Assembly (NCBI GenBank): GCA_005880985.1
Contig: VBIQ01000004.1
Span: 186,001-250,000 of the forward strand
DNA: 64,000 nt
DNA from: Chloroflexota bacterium
GTDB lineage: Bacteria; Chloroflexota; Dormibacteria; Aeolococcales; Aeolococcaceae
Direction of reading: 5' to 3'
In this document: positions 47,513 through 55,699 of the stretch, piece after piece
Numbering within the stretch: the stretch's first letter is position 1
How the letters are laid out: each line of letters begins with the position of its first letter
Position numbers and translations under genes: made by a program
The notes under the pieces: model-generated
What the model was told of the DNA's origin: nothing
Seen by the model: the letters and a program-made list of their open reading frames with translations, nothing else
Database searches by the model: none

Positions 47513-47561
47513 AAGTTCCTGACCCTGACCAGCCGGGGGGCAGCCCCGGGGAGGAGCATCG

Positions 47562-48254
47562 ATGCCGGTCGCGCTGATCACCGGGGCCTCGCGAGGCCTG
47601 GGCCTCGCTCTCGCCCGGGCCCTGGCGGAGCGCGGTTGGCGCCTGGTGATCGACGCCCGCGGGGGCGACGCCCTGGCCGCTGCGGATCGGGAACTCTCGG
47701 GGCGAACCGCGACTGCCGCCCTCGCCGGCGACGTCGCCGACCCGAGGCACCGCGAGGCCCTGGTCGCTGCCGCCGGAGATCTCGGTGGGCTCGACGTTCT
47801 GGTCAACAATGCCAGCATCCTGGGACCAAGCCCGCAGCCGGCGCTGCGCGACTACCCGCTCGATGTGCTCGCTGAGGTGTTCCGCGTCAACGTGCTGGCA
47901 CCGCTCGCTCTCATCCAGCATGCGCTGCCGCTGCTCGAGGCGTCGCGCGGCCGCATCCTCAACATCACCTCGGACGCGGGCGTTGAGGGATACGAGGGAT
48001 GGGGCGGGTACGGCGCGTCGAAGGCGGCGCTCGAGCAGCTGAGCCGGGTGCTCGCCGTGGAGCATCCCCAGCTGCCGGTCTACTGGGTCGATCCCGGCGA
48101 CATGAACACGCAGATGCACCAGGAGGCGTACCCGGGCGAGGACATCTCTGACCGCCCGTCACCTGAGGTCAGCGTTCCCGGGTTGCTCGAGCTGGTCACC
48201 GGTGACCGGCCCAGCGGCCGCTATGCCGCGCGCGACCTGGTTCCGGCGCGATGA
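47562..48254 (+). CDS. Short-chain dehydrogenase/reductase
   Basis: ALITGASRGLGLALARALAERGW, NNASI, YGASKAALEQLSRV. Confidence 0.9.
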   Translation: MPVALITGASRGLGLALARALAERGWRLVIDARGGDALAAADRELSGRTATAALAGDVADPRHREALVAAAGDLGGLDVLVNNASILGPSPQPALRDYPLDVLAEVFRVNVLAPLALIQHALPLLEASRGRILNITSDAGVEGYEGWGGYGASKAALEQLSRVLAVEHPQLPVYWVDPGDMNTQMHQEAYPGEDISDRPSPEVSVPGLLELVTGDRPSGRYAARDLVPAR

Positions 48255-49297
48255 CCGCCGTCGACGCTGCGCCTGCCGTGGATCTGCCGGTCGGCGTCGA
48301 GGCACGCCAGCCACCCGAAGCCCGCGGGCTGCGCCGCGACGGCGTCCGGCTCCTGGTGTCCCGCCCCGGGGTCGCGCCGGTTCACGCGCGGTTCGTCGAC
48401 CTTCCCCGCTTCCTCGACCCCGGCGACCTGCTGGTGATCAACACCTCGGCGACCTTGCCGGCGGCGGTCGACGCCCAGGCGGACGATGGCCGGTCGCTGC
48501 GCGTCCACCTCTCGACCCCGCTTCCCGCCGACCTCTGGCTGGTGGAGGCGCGCGAGCCCGCGGGGGCAGCCAGCACCCCGTTCGCCGGCGATCTTCGCGG
48601 CACCACCCTGCACCTCCCCGCGGGTGGCACCGTCGACTTCCTGCACCGCTATCCGCGGTCGCTGCGCCTGTGGCTGGCGGCGCTGCAGCTGCCCAGCCCG
48701 GTGGGCGACTACCTCGCCCGTTGGGGGCAGCCCATCCGCTACTCGTACGTCGAGCGCGACTGGCCGATCGACGCCTATCAGACCGTCTACGCGACCGAGG
48801 CGGGCAGCGCCGAGATGCCGAGTGCCGGGCGCCCGTTCAGCGCCGAGGTGATCACCTCGCTGGTGGCGCACGGCGTCGGGATGGCCCCGCTGCTGCTGCA
48901 CACCGGCGTGTCGTCGCTGGAGGGCGAGGAGGAGCCGTACCCGGAGCCCTTCTCGGTGCCAGCCGACACCGCGCGACAGATCAACGAGGCTCGGGCTGCC
49001 GGCCGGCGCGTCGTCGCCGTCGGCACCACCGTGGTGCGGACTCTCGAGTCGGTGGTCGACTCCGCCGGCGCGGTGCATCCCGGAGGTGGATGGACCGACC
49101 TGGTGATCACCCCCGAACGCGGCGTGACCGCCATCGACGGGCTGCTCACGGGCTTTCACGCGCCGACCGCATCCCACCTCTGGATGATCGCCGCCGTCGC
49201 CAGCCCGCAGCTGCTCGAGGCCGCCTATGCCGCGGCGCGCGAGCGTGGCTACCTGTGGCACGAGTTCGGCGACTCACACCTCATCCTTCGGCGATGA
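48251..49297 (+). CDS. S-adenosylmethionine:tRNA ribosyltransferase-isomerase (QueA)-like protein, divergent
   Basis: GDLLVINTSATLPAAV, LHLPAGGTVDFLHR, PIRYSYVERDWPIDAYQTVYATEAGSAEMPSAGRPFSAEVI, TDLVITP. Confidence 0.82.
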   Translation: MTAVDAAPAVDLPVGVEARQPPEARGLRRDGVRLLVSRPGVAPVHARFVDLPRFLDPGDLLVINTSATLPAAVDAQADDGRSLRVHLSTPLPADLWLVEAREPAGAASTPFAGDLRGTTLHLPAGGTVDFLHRYPRSLRLWLAALQLPSPVGDYLARWGQPIRYSYVERDWPIDAYQTVYATEAGSAEMPSAGRPFSAEVITSLVAHGVGMAPLLLHTGVSSLEGEEEPYPEPFSVPADTARQINEARAAGRRVVAVGTTVVRTLESVVDSAGAVHPGGGWTDLVITPERGVTAIDGLLTGFHAPTASHLWMIAAVASPQLLEAAYAAARERGYLWHEFGDSHLILRR

Positions 49298-49950
49298 CCG
49301 AGCCCACCGCGACGGCACCCGCGGTCGCCAGGCTTCCGGTCAAGCGACGCGAGCTGCTGGTCACCCTCAAGCGGCTGGGCAAGGCTCGCGCCGAGGACCT
49401 GGCCGTCGAGCTCGACGTCACCGTCAGCGCGGTCCGTCAGGTGCTGGGCGCGCTCGAGGGTCAGGGACTGGTCACCCACACCGAGGTGCGGCGCGAGCGC
49501 GGCCGGCCAAAGCACGTCTTCCAGCTGACCGACTCCGGCGACAGCCTCTTCCCCCGCCGCTACGGGGATCTCACCGTCGAGGTGCTGTCCTACATCTCGG
49601 ATCGCGATCCGGAACTGTTCGCCGACGTCTTCGAGCAGCGGCGGCGGCGCCGTGTCGAGAACGCCAAGGCGCGGCTCACCGGCGGCTTCGCCGACCGCGT
49701 CGCCGAGCTGGCCCGCATCCTCGACGAGGACGGCTACCTCGCCGACTTCGAGGCGCAGCAGGACGGCTCGTACCTCGTCACCGAGCACAACTGCGCCATC
49801 CTCGACGTCGCTCGCCGGTACGGGCATGCCTGCTCTTCGGAGATCTCCTTCCTGCGCGAGGCGATGCCCGATGCCCAGATCGACCGTGTTCTGCACATCG
49901 TCGAGGGTGCGCACGTCTGCGCCTACGTGATCCGTCGCAGCGAGCCTTGA
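49294..49950 (+). CDS. ArsR/DeoR-type winged-helix regulator with conserved Cys (SufR-like)
   Basis: LGKARAEDLAVELDVTVSAVRQVLGALEGQGLVTHTEVRRERGRPKHVFQLT; Cys at EHNCAI, HACSSE and HVCAYVI. Confidence 0.78.
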   Translation: MTEPTATAPAVARLPVKRRELLVTLKRLGKARAEDLAVELDVTVSAVRQVLGALEGQGLVTHTEVRRERGRPKHVFQLTDSGDSLFPRRYGDLTVEVLSYISDRDPELFADVFEQRRRRRVENAKARLTGGFADRVAELARILDEDGYLADFEAQQDGSYLVTEHNCAILDVARRYGHACSSEISFLREAMPDAQIDRVLHIVEGAHVCAYVIRRSEP

Positions 49951-50005
49951 GAAGGATCCTGGGGTTTCGAGGGCGCGGGCGGCGCCAGGTCGGTGGGCTG
50001 AGCGC

Positions 50006-51562
50006 TCAGTCGCCTTCAGAGGCGCTGGGGATGGTGACGATGAACGTCGCCCCCAGGCCAGGAGTGCTCTCCACCCAGATGCGACCGTGGTGCGCCTCCA
50101 CGAACGACTTGGAGATGTAGAGGCCCAGGCCCGTCCCGGGGATTCCGTCCTCGGTCGCGCGGCGCAGACGCGTGAAGCGCTGAAAGAGCTTGGGCTGATC
50201 CTCGGGTTCGATGCCGGGGCCATGGTCCTGCACCTGGATGCGGACGTCCGGCCCGTCCCGGCGGATGCCCACCTCGACCGGCGATCCGTCGGGCGAGAAC
50301 TTGAGCGCGTTCGAGAGCAGGTTGAGCAGCACCTGAGAGAGGCGTTGCTCGTCCGCCAGTGCCAGTGGCACGTCGGGCCTGGCGTCGACGTCCACCCGTC
50401 CGGAGTTGACGGCGTTGCCGAGGTGTCCGGCGGCCGCCGTGACGAGGGCCGCCACGTCCACCGGCGCGAAGTTGAAGTCGATGCGGCCGGATTCTATGCG
50501 GGCGACCTCGAGCACGTCGTCGACCAGGGCGGACAGCATCAGCGTCCCCCTGAAGATCCGTTCCAGGCACTCCTGCTTTCGCTCCTCGGACAGCCGGTCG
50601 GCACTCCCCAGGAGGAGGTCGGCGTAGCCGGCGATCACGCTGAGAGGTGAGCGCAGGTCATGGGCGACGATGGCGACGAAGTCCGTCTTCAGGCGATCGA
50701 GCTCGCGCAGCTGCTCGGTGGTCTCCCGCTCGCGCTCGAGCACGCCGCGCAGCGCGTCCTCTGCGAGCTTGCGCTCGGTGAGATCCTGGGTGATCTTGCC
50801 GAAGCCGCGCAGGCTCCCGTCGGCTCCACGCAACGCGGTGATCACAACGTTGGCCCAGAACCGCGTCCCGTCCTTGCGGACCCGCCAGCCCTCGTGCTCG
50901 ATCCGGCCTTTTTGAGTGGCGATCTCGAGCTCGCGGTGCGGCTTGCCGTCGCGGACCTCGTCGGGCGGATAGAAGCGGGAGAAATGCTGGCCGATGATCT
51001 CGTCGGCGCGGTACCCCTTCAAGCGTTCGGCGCCCTCGCTCCAGCTGGCGACTCGCCCTTCGGGGTCGAGCATGTAGATCGCGTAGCCGGGGGCGTTGAC
51101 CAGCAGCCGGAACCGCTCCTCGCTCTCGCGCAGCTGGTCCTCGGCTCGCTGCCGGTCGGTGAGGTCGCGGGTAACCTTGCCGAATCCGATCAACCGGCCG
51201 TCCTCACCACGGAGGGCGGTGACGACCTCGTTGGCCCAGTAGCGACTGCCGTCCATCCGCACGCGCCAGCCTTCATCCTCGAAACGCCCGGTCGCCGCCG
51301 CCACCGCCAGCTCCTGATCGGGCTTGCCTCGCTCGACGTCCTCGGGCGGATAGAAGCACTCGAAGTGGCGTCCGAGGATCTGCTCGGCGCGGTACCCCTT
51401 GACCTGCTCGGCGCCCCGATTCCACGTCTGGACCCGGCCATCGATGTCCAGCATGTAGACGGCGAGCTCGTCGATGGTGTCGAAGAGGAGCAGCAGGTGC
51501 TCGGCGGTGGTCGTCCGGTCGAGGAGCCAGGCAACCTCCGCCAACCGCTCCTTCGGCTTCAT
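50006..51562 (-). CDS. Sensor histidine kinase with two tandem PAS domains
   Basis: Two highly similar PAS units (KGYRA-x2-I-x-G-x-HF-x2-FYPP); HDLRSPLSVIAGYADLLL, VLLNLLSNALKFSPDG, GTGLGLYISKSFVEAHHGRI. Confidence 0.92.
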   Translation of the reverse strand: MKPKERLAEVAWLLDRTTTAEHLLLLFDTIDELAVYMLDIDGRVQTWNRGAEQVKGYRAEQILGRHFECFYPPEDVERGKPDQELAVAAATGRFEDEGWRVRMDGSRYWANEVVTALRGEDGRLIGFGKVTRDLTDRQRAEDQLRESEERFRLLVNAPGYAIYMLDPEGRVASWSEGAERLKGYRADEIIGQHFSRFYPPDEVRDGKPHRELEIATQKGRIEHEGWRVRKDGTRFWANVVITALRGADGSLRGFGKITQDLTERKLAEDALRGVLERERETTEQLRELDRLKTDFVAIVAHDLRSPLSVIAGYADLLLGSADRLSEERKQECLERIFRGTLMLSALVDDVLEVARIESGRIDFNFAPVDVAALVTAAAGHLGNAVNSGRVDVDARPDVPLALADEQRLSQVLLNLLSNALKFSPDGSPVEVGIRRDGPDVRIQVQDHGPGIEPEDQPKLFQRFTRLRRATEDGIPGTGLGLYISKSFVEAHHGRIWVESTPGLGATFIVTIPSASEGD

Positions 51563-51767
51563 CCTCCCGCCCTCCCTGCGAGCTGTCCGCGGGCGACGCA
51601 ACTGCGATGGGTTCGACGTTGGCCTGGCGGATCCTTGCGACCGGAGGGGCGCCGGCTGGCGGTCTGGGGCCGAGCGCTGCGTCGGCGCACGGGTCCGTCC
51701 AAGCGGTGTGTTCGGTTGGCTTGTGAGCTTATACCAGCGCGTGGAGAAGTGCGAGAGGAGGCGGGGC

Positions 51768-52850
51768 TCAGGCCGCGCCGGCGGCGATGGTCTCCTCCAC
51801 CTGGGCCCGGCGCTCGCTGTCGAAGGTCTCGGCGATGTTCTCGTCGTCGGCCATCACCCGATCGAGCTCGACGTCGGCGAAGCCCAGCACCCCCATGTCG
51901 GCGAAGGCGGCGCGGATCCGGTCGCCGAAGATGCCCACGTCCTTGAGGGTGGGGACGATCCGGGTGAAGAGCATGCTGCGGAAGAGCTTGTGGGATTCGC
52001 TGTTCTGCACGAACTCGATCGCCTCGTCGTAGTCGACGTAGTCCTCGAGGTTGTGCCACATCTCCTCGGCGAGGAAGCGGTCGCGCATCAGATAGCAGGC
52101 CTCGACGCAGAACTCCTCGCGCTCGTCACGCTCCTTCTGGGTCAGCTCCGGGTAGTAGTCGCGCAGCGCCAGCCGTCCGAAGGCGACGTGCCGGGACTCG
52201 TCCTGCATGACGTAGGCGTTGATGGCCCGTCCCAGGGGATCCTGGGCGATGTCGCGGATCATCCCGAAGGCGGCCAGGGCGAGCCCTTCGATCAGGACCT
52301 GCATGCCCAGGTAGGTCATGTCCCAGCGCGAATCGGCGATGACGTCGTCGAGCAGTGCCTTCAGGTGGGGATTGATGGGATACGCGAGCTGGATCTTCTC
52401 GTGCAGGTAGCGTGAATAGGCCTCGACGTGCCGGGCCTCGTCCATCACCTGGGTGGCGGCGTAGAACTTGCTGTCGATGTCGGGAACGGTCTGGACGATC
52501 TTGCTGGCGCAGATCAGTGCGCCCTGCTCGCCGTGGAGGAACTGGGAGAACTGCCAGGCGACGCCGTGGCGACGCATCACCCCGCGCGCCTTCTCGTCCA
52601 TTCGCTCCCAGCTGCGCGACCCATAGATGGGTACGTATTCCTCCGGCCCCTTGAGTGGGTCCTCGAGGTCGATCTCGTGCGACCAGTCGATGCGCTCGGT
52701 GGCGTTCCACTGGCGCGTCTTGCCCTTCTCGTAGAGGTTGAGCAGCTTGTCCCGCCCCTCGTCGTACTCCCAGTTGAAGACGGTCGTGTTGCCGCCGGCA
52801 ACCTCCCATTTGGTCTGCTCGACGGGCAATGCGTAGGCGCGGGTGCTCAC
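51768..52850 (-). CDS. Ferritin-like diiron protein (RNR R2-like fold)
   Basis: HGEQGALICASKIV, VMDEARHVEAYSRYLHEK, VLIEGLALAAFGMIRD, VMQDESRHVAFGRLAL: two DE-x-RH motifs plus additional Glu ligands. Confidence 0.82.
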   Translation of the reverse strand: MSTRAYALPVEQTKWEVAGGNTTVFNWEYDEGRDKLLNLYEKGKTRQWNATERIDWSHEIDLEDPLKGPEEYVPIYGSRSWERMDEKARGVMRRHGVAWQFSQFLHGEQGALICASKIVQTVPDIDSKFYAATQVMDEARHVEAYSRYLHEKIQLAYPINPHLKALLDDVIADSRWDMTYLGMQVLIEGLALAAFGMIRDIAQDPLGRAINAYVMQDESRHVAFGRLALRDYYPELTQKERDEREEFCVEACYLMRDRFLAEEMWHNLEDYVDYDEAIEFVQNSESHKLFRSMLFTRIVPTLKDVGIFGDRIRAAFADMGVLGFADVELDRVMADDENIAETFDSERRAQVEETIAAGAA

Positions 52851-52872
52851 GAGTGATCCTCTCCTTGTGGTC

Positions 52873-53619
52873 TCACGCGGGTATTGCGGGTACTGGTTGT
52901 TCCTGTTGGTCGGTCATGGCCACCTCATCGGTCGCCGAGCGACCCTCGAGGGCACGGGTGATGTCGCGCTGCAGGGCCCGCTGATGCAGCAGCACGAAGA
53001 GCTCGTTGGCGAGCGGCAGTCCGACGCGGATGAGGTCGCGCAGGGTCTCCGGCCGGTGCCGGCCCAGGGCCGGCTCGATGATGCGCACCGCCTCGTCCTG
53101 CACCAGGCGCTCGACGGCGTCGCGGTAGAGGGCGAGGTTGTCGATGTTGAAGCCGGCCTGCTCGGTGAAACCGGCGGCCCGCATCGCTGCCACCAGCTCC
53201 AGGACGCGCACCTCCGAGGAGGTTGGATGGTCGGGGTCAGCGATCAGCTCCAGCGCCTGCAGCGCCGCGAGATCGTGGGGCCCGAGACGCTCGCGCACCC
53301 GCGCCAGCTCGTCGGCCGACGCGGCCGGATCGGGTTCCTCGAGCAGGCTGCCCAGCGCCTGGAGGGAGCGGATCTCGTCGAGGGGCAGCTGTCCCCAGCG
53401 GTTGAGGACCCAGCGGATGGTGCGCAGCGGCAGGTGCAGCTCGGCCTGTAGCGATCGGATCCAGAGGATCCGCTCGACGGTCCCGGCGCGATAGAGGGCC
53501 TGGTTGCTGGCGGTCTTGCGGGGTCGGGGGAGGAGGCCTTGCTGGGTGTAGAAGTGGATGGTGGGGGCCGGCGTCCCGCTGAGACGCACCAGATCGCGCA
53601 TCCGGTGGGGGTGGGTCAC
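52873..53619 (-). CDS. MerR-family transcriptional regulator
   Basis: MRDLVRLSGTPAPTIHFYTQQGLLPRPRKTASNQALYRAGTVERILWIRSLQAELHLPLRTIRWVL. Confidence 0.83.
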   Translation of the reverse strand: MTHPHRMRDLVRLSGTPAPTIHFYTQQGLLPRPRKTASNQALYRAGTVERILWIRSLQAELHLPLRTIRWVLNRWGQLPLDEIRSLQALGSLLEEPDPAASADELARVRERLGPHDLAALQALELIADPDHPTSSEVRVLELVAAMRAAGFTEQAGFNIDNLALYRDAVERLVQDEAVRIIEPALGRHRPETLRDLIRVGLPLANELFVLLHQRALQRDITRALEGRSATDEVAMTDQQEQPVPAIPA

Positions 53620-53650
53620 AGCCGGCCCATGGTCGGACAGCAGGCCGCAA

Positions 53651-53733
53651 GTGTCAAGTAGCGCTTGATGTCCCCTCGCCGAAACCGCTGTGCTGTGGCA
53701 AAACTTGACACCGCCGTTGTGCCCTCGTACGCT
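53651..53733. promoter_or_regulatory. Divergent promoter region with perfect 9-bp inverted repeat
   Basis: GTGTCAAGT (53651-53659) and ACTTGACAC (53703-53711); each contains TTGACA on its respective strand; TACGCT 17 bp after the + strand TTGACA. Confidence 0.6.
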
Positions 53734-53763
53734 CGTCGATGGCCGGGGGGACGGGATCAGGGG

Positions 53764-54027
53764 GTGGGCAGCAGCGAGGAATTGGGTCTGCGAGGGACAG
53801 AGGTGGTCGTGATCGGCCCTGAGCCGGTTGCCTCAGCCAAGGGTGCCGCGGCGGTCGAGGTCGTCGACGCTCGCCAGGACCTCAACCTCATCGGGAGGCG
53901 TGCCGCCTTCCGCCGGCGGCGGCGGATGGACGCCCTGCGCCGGGCCCTTCTGGTGGCGCTGGTGATGGTGGTCGGCCTCTGGCTGGTCGCCGCGGCGGTC
54001 CTGGGCCTGCTCTCACACTCCGCCTAG
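53764..54027 (+). CDS. Small single-TM hypothetical protein
   Basis: VGSSEELGLRG... with C-terminal ALLVALVMVVGLWLVAAAVLGLL. Confidence 0.5.
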   Translation: MGSSEELGLRGTEVVVIGPEPVASAKGAAAVEVVDARQDLNLIGRRAAFRRRRRMDALRRALLVALVMVVGLWLVAAAVLGLLSHSA

Positions 54028-54674
54028 CCGAGCCACTCCACGTCGCCGAAGTGACCCTTCGGCTTCGGATGGCGGACGTAGTCGGCGTACTGGCCGCGGC
54101 TCGTTCCAATGGTGGTGTTGGCGCCGTGCCCCGGCATGACCACGGTGTCGTCGGGAAGTGGATGGAGCCGCCCGACGATCGAATCGACGATGGTCTCGAG
54201 GTCGCCGGCGGCGAACGTCTTGCCCGGCCCGCCGTCGAAGAGGGTGTCGCCGGAGACCACCGCCCGCCCGACCCGCAGGCAGATGCTGCCCGGCGTGTGC
54301 CCCGGGGTGTGGAGCACGGTGATGCGGATGCCGCCGACGCGAAGCTCCTGGCCGTCGGCCAGGCGGCCGTCGATGCGCTCCTCCGGGATCCTGATCTCCC
54401 GATGGCCGACCAGGACCGGGGCGCCGGTGGCCGCCCGCACCGCCTCGTAGGTCATCCAGTGGTCGGGGTGCCAGTGGGTCGCGACGACGGTGCCGACCCC
54501 GCCCTCGGCGGCGATGGCGTCCAGCAGCAGCCGCTCCTCCAGGGGCATGTCGACCAGCAGGGCCTGGTTGCGCGCGAGGTCGCGGACCACGTACGCGTTG
54601 TTGCCGTAGGGGCCCATCGGACCCACCTTGACGATGCGGCTGTCGCCGTCCTCGAAGACCTCGACCGGGCTCAC
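54024..54674 (-). CDS. MBL-fold metallo-hydrolase
   Basis: VVATHWHPDHWMTYEAV, VLHTPGHTPGSICL, VVSGDTLFDGGPGKT, VVMPGHGANTTIG. Confidence 0.92.
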   Translation of the reverse strand: MSPVEVFEDGDSRIVKVGPMGPYGNNAYVVRDLARNQALLVDMPLEERLLLDAIAAEGGVGTVVATHWHPDHWMTYEAVRAATGAPVLVGHREIRIPEERIDGRLADGQELRVGGIRITVLHTPGHTPGSICLRVGRAVVSGDTLFDGGPGKTFAAGDLETIVDSIVGRLHPLPDDTVVMPGHGANTTIGTSRGQYADYVRHPKPKGHFGDVEWLG

Positions 54675-55294
54675 CGGCGCCTCGCCTGACGGCGTGGGAG
54701 CAGTCCCTGGGCGCGGAGCTCCGCCTTGTGGGCCCGCTTGGCGGTCTGATACGCGGCCAGCTCCTCGGGGGTGGTCACATCGGCCAGCGTCGGATGGCTG
54801 GCGATCGCGGACTCCCATCCGCGCGGGCGAATCCCGAACTGTTTGGCGAGCACACTCACCACGCTGGTCACCTTCTGCGCACCGAACCCGGGAAGTTCGG
54901 TCAGGCGCCGCCGCAGCTCGGCAGCGTCGGCGACATCGCGCCAGATCGCCGAGGCATCCCCGCTGTACTTCTCGCTGAGCACCGCGCACAAACGCTGCAC
55001 GCGCTCGGCCATCGAGCGCGGGTAGCGATGCACCGCGGGCGGCTTGGCGAAGGCGGCGGCGACCCGCTCCGACTCCATCCGCGCCAGCGCGTTGGGATCG
55101 AGTGTCCCCAGCCGCTGGCGGATGATCAGCGGTCCCAGGAACGCCTGCTGCACGGTGATCTGCTGGTCGAGCACGAAGCCGATGAGCAGCGCGTTCGGAT
55201 CGGTGGCGATGAGGCGGTCCGCCTCGTCGTCGCCGCTCCAGGGGAGGAGTTTCGGGGCGGCGGGCGCGCTTCGCTTCGGAGCTGTCGTCGCCAT
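54671..55294 (-). CDS. HhH-GPD family base-excision DNA repair protein
   Basis: FVLDQQITVQQAFLGP, LTELPGFGAQKVTSVVSVLAKQFG. Confidence 0.8.
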   Translation of the reverse strand: MATTAPKRSAPAAPKLLPWSGDDEADRLIATDPNALLIGFVLDQQITVQQAFLGPLIIRQRLGTLDPNALARMESERVAAAFAKPPAVHRYPRSMAERVQRLCAVLSEKYSGDASAIWRDVADAAELRRRLTELPGFGAQKVTSVVSVLAKQFGIRPRGWESAIASHPTLADVTTPEELAAYQTAKRAHKAELRAQGLLPRRQARRR

Positions 55295-55306
55295 CGTCAC
55301 GCAAGC

Positions 55307-55384
55307 GTATCGGTCGCCCCGGGGGTCGGTCCACCACCATCTCGATCCCGCTGGCGTGGCGTCTCGCCCCCGGCCAGCCGATAC
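55307..55384. promoter_or_regulatory. Inverted CCGATAC motifs immediately upstream of divergent start codons
   Basis: GTATCGG (55307-55313) and CCGATAC (55378-55384), 12 and 9 nt from the two start codons. Confidence 0.4.
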
Positions 55385-55393
55385 ACTGGCCGC

Positions 55394-55699
55394 ATGTCGT
55401 GGCTGGGACGGCTCTTCGGCCGCCGCGCCGACGCTCCCGCTCCCGCGGATACCTTCACCGTCGCCATCCCGGAGGATGTCGCCGCCGCCCTCACCGCCGA
55501 TGGCAGCGACCTCGGCGACGCCGTGGTCGGGATCCTGCGAGGCCATCTCGAGTCCATCGCCGAGGCGGTGGACCGCGGCGACATCGAGCGCATCCCCTTC
55601 TGGCTGGCACGCGAGCGTGGCGCCGACGCCGGCATCGAGGAAGCGCTGCGCGACCGTGTCGCCCAGCGTCGTGCGGAAGAGGGGGACACGCGCCCCTGA
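55394..55699 (+). CDS. Small hypothetical protein coupled to the K+ channel gene
   Basis: MSWLGRLFGRRADAPAPADTFTVAIPEDVAAALTADGSDLGDAVVGILRGHLES... Confidence 0.55.
   Translation: MSWLGRLFGRRADAPAPADTFTVAIPEDVAAALTADGSDLGDAVVGILRGHLESIAEAVDRGDIERIPFWLARERGADAGIEEALRDRVAQRRAEEGDTRP

Noticed and set aside
47220-47522. 100-aa + ORF in the intergenic region before the SDR
   Set aside because: Ser/Ala-rich, no homology recognised, overlaps the candidate promoter; insufficient support for a CDS.
49998-50009. CTGAGCGCTCAG palindrome at the end of the histidine kinase gene
   Set aside because: Perfect 12-bp palindrome but no loop or T-tract and it overlaps the stop codon; likely incidental.
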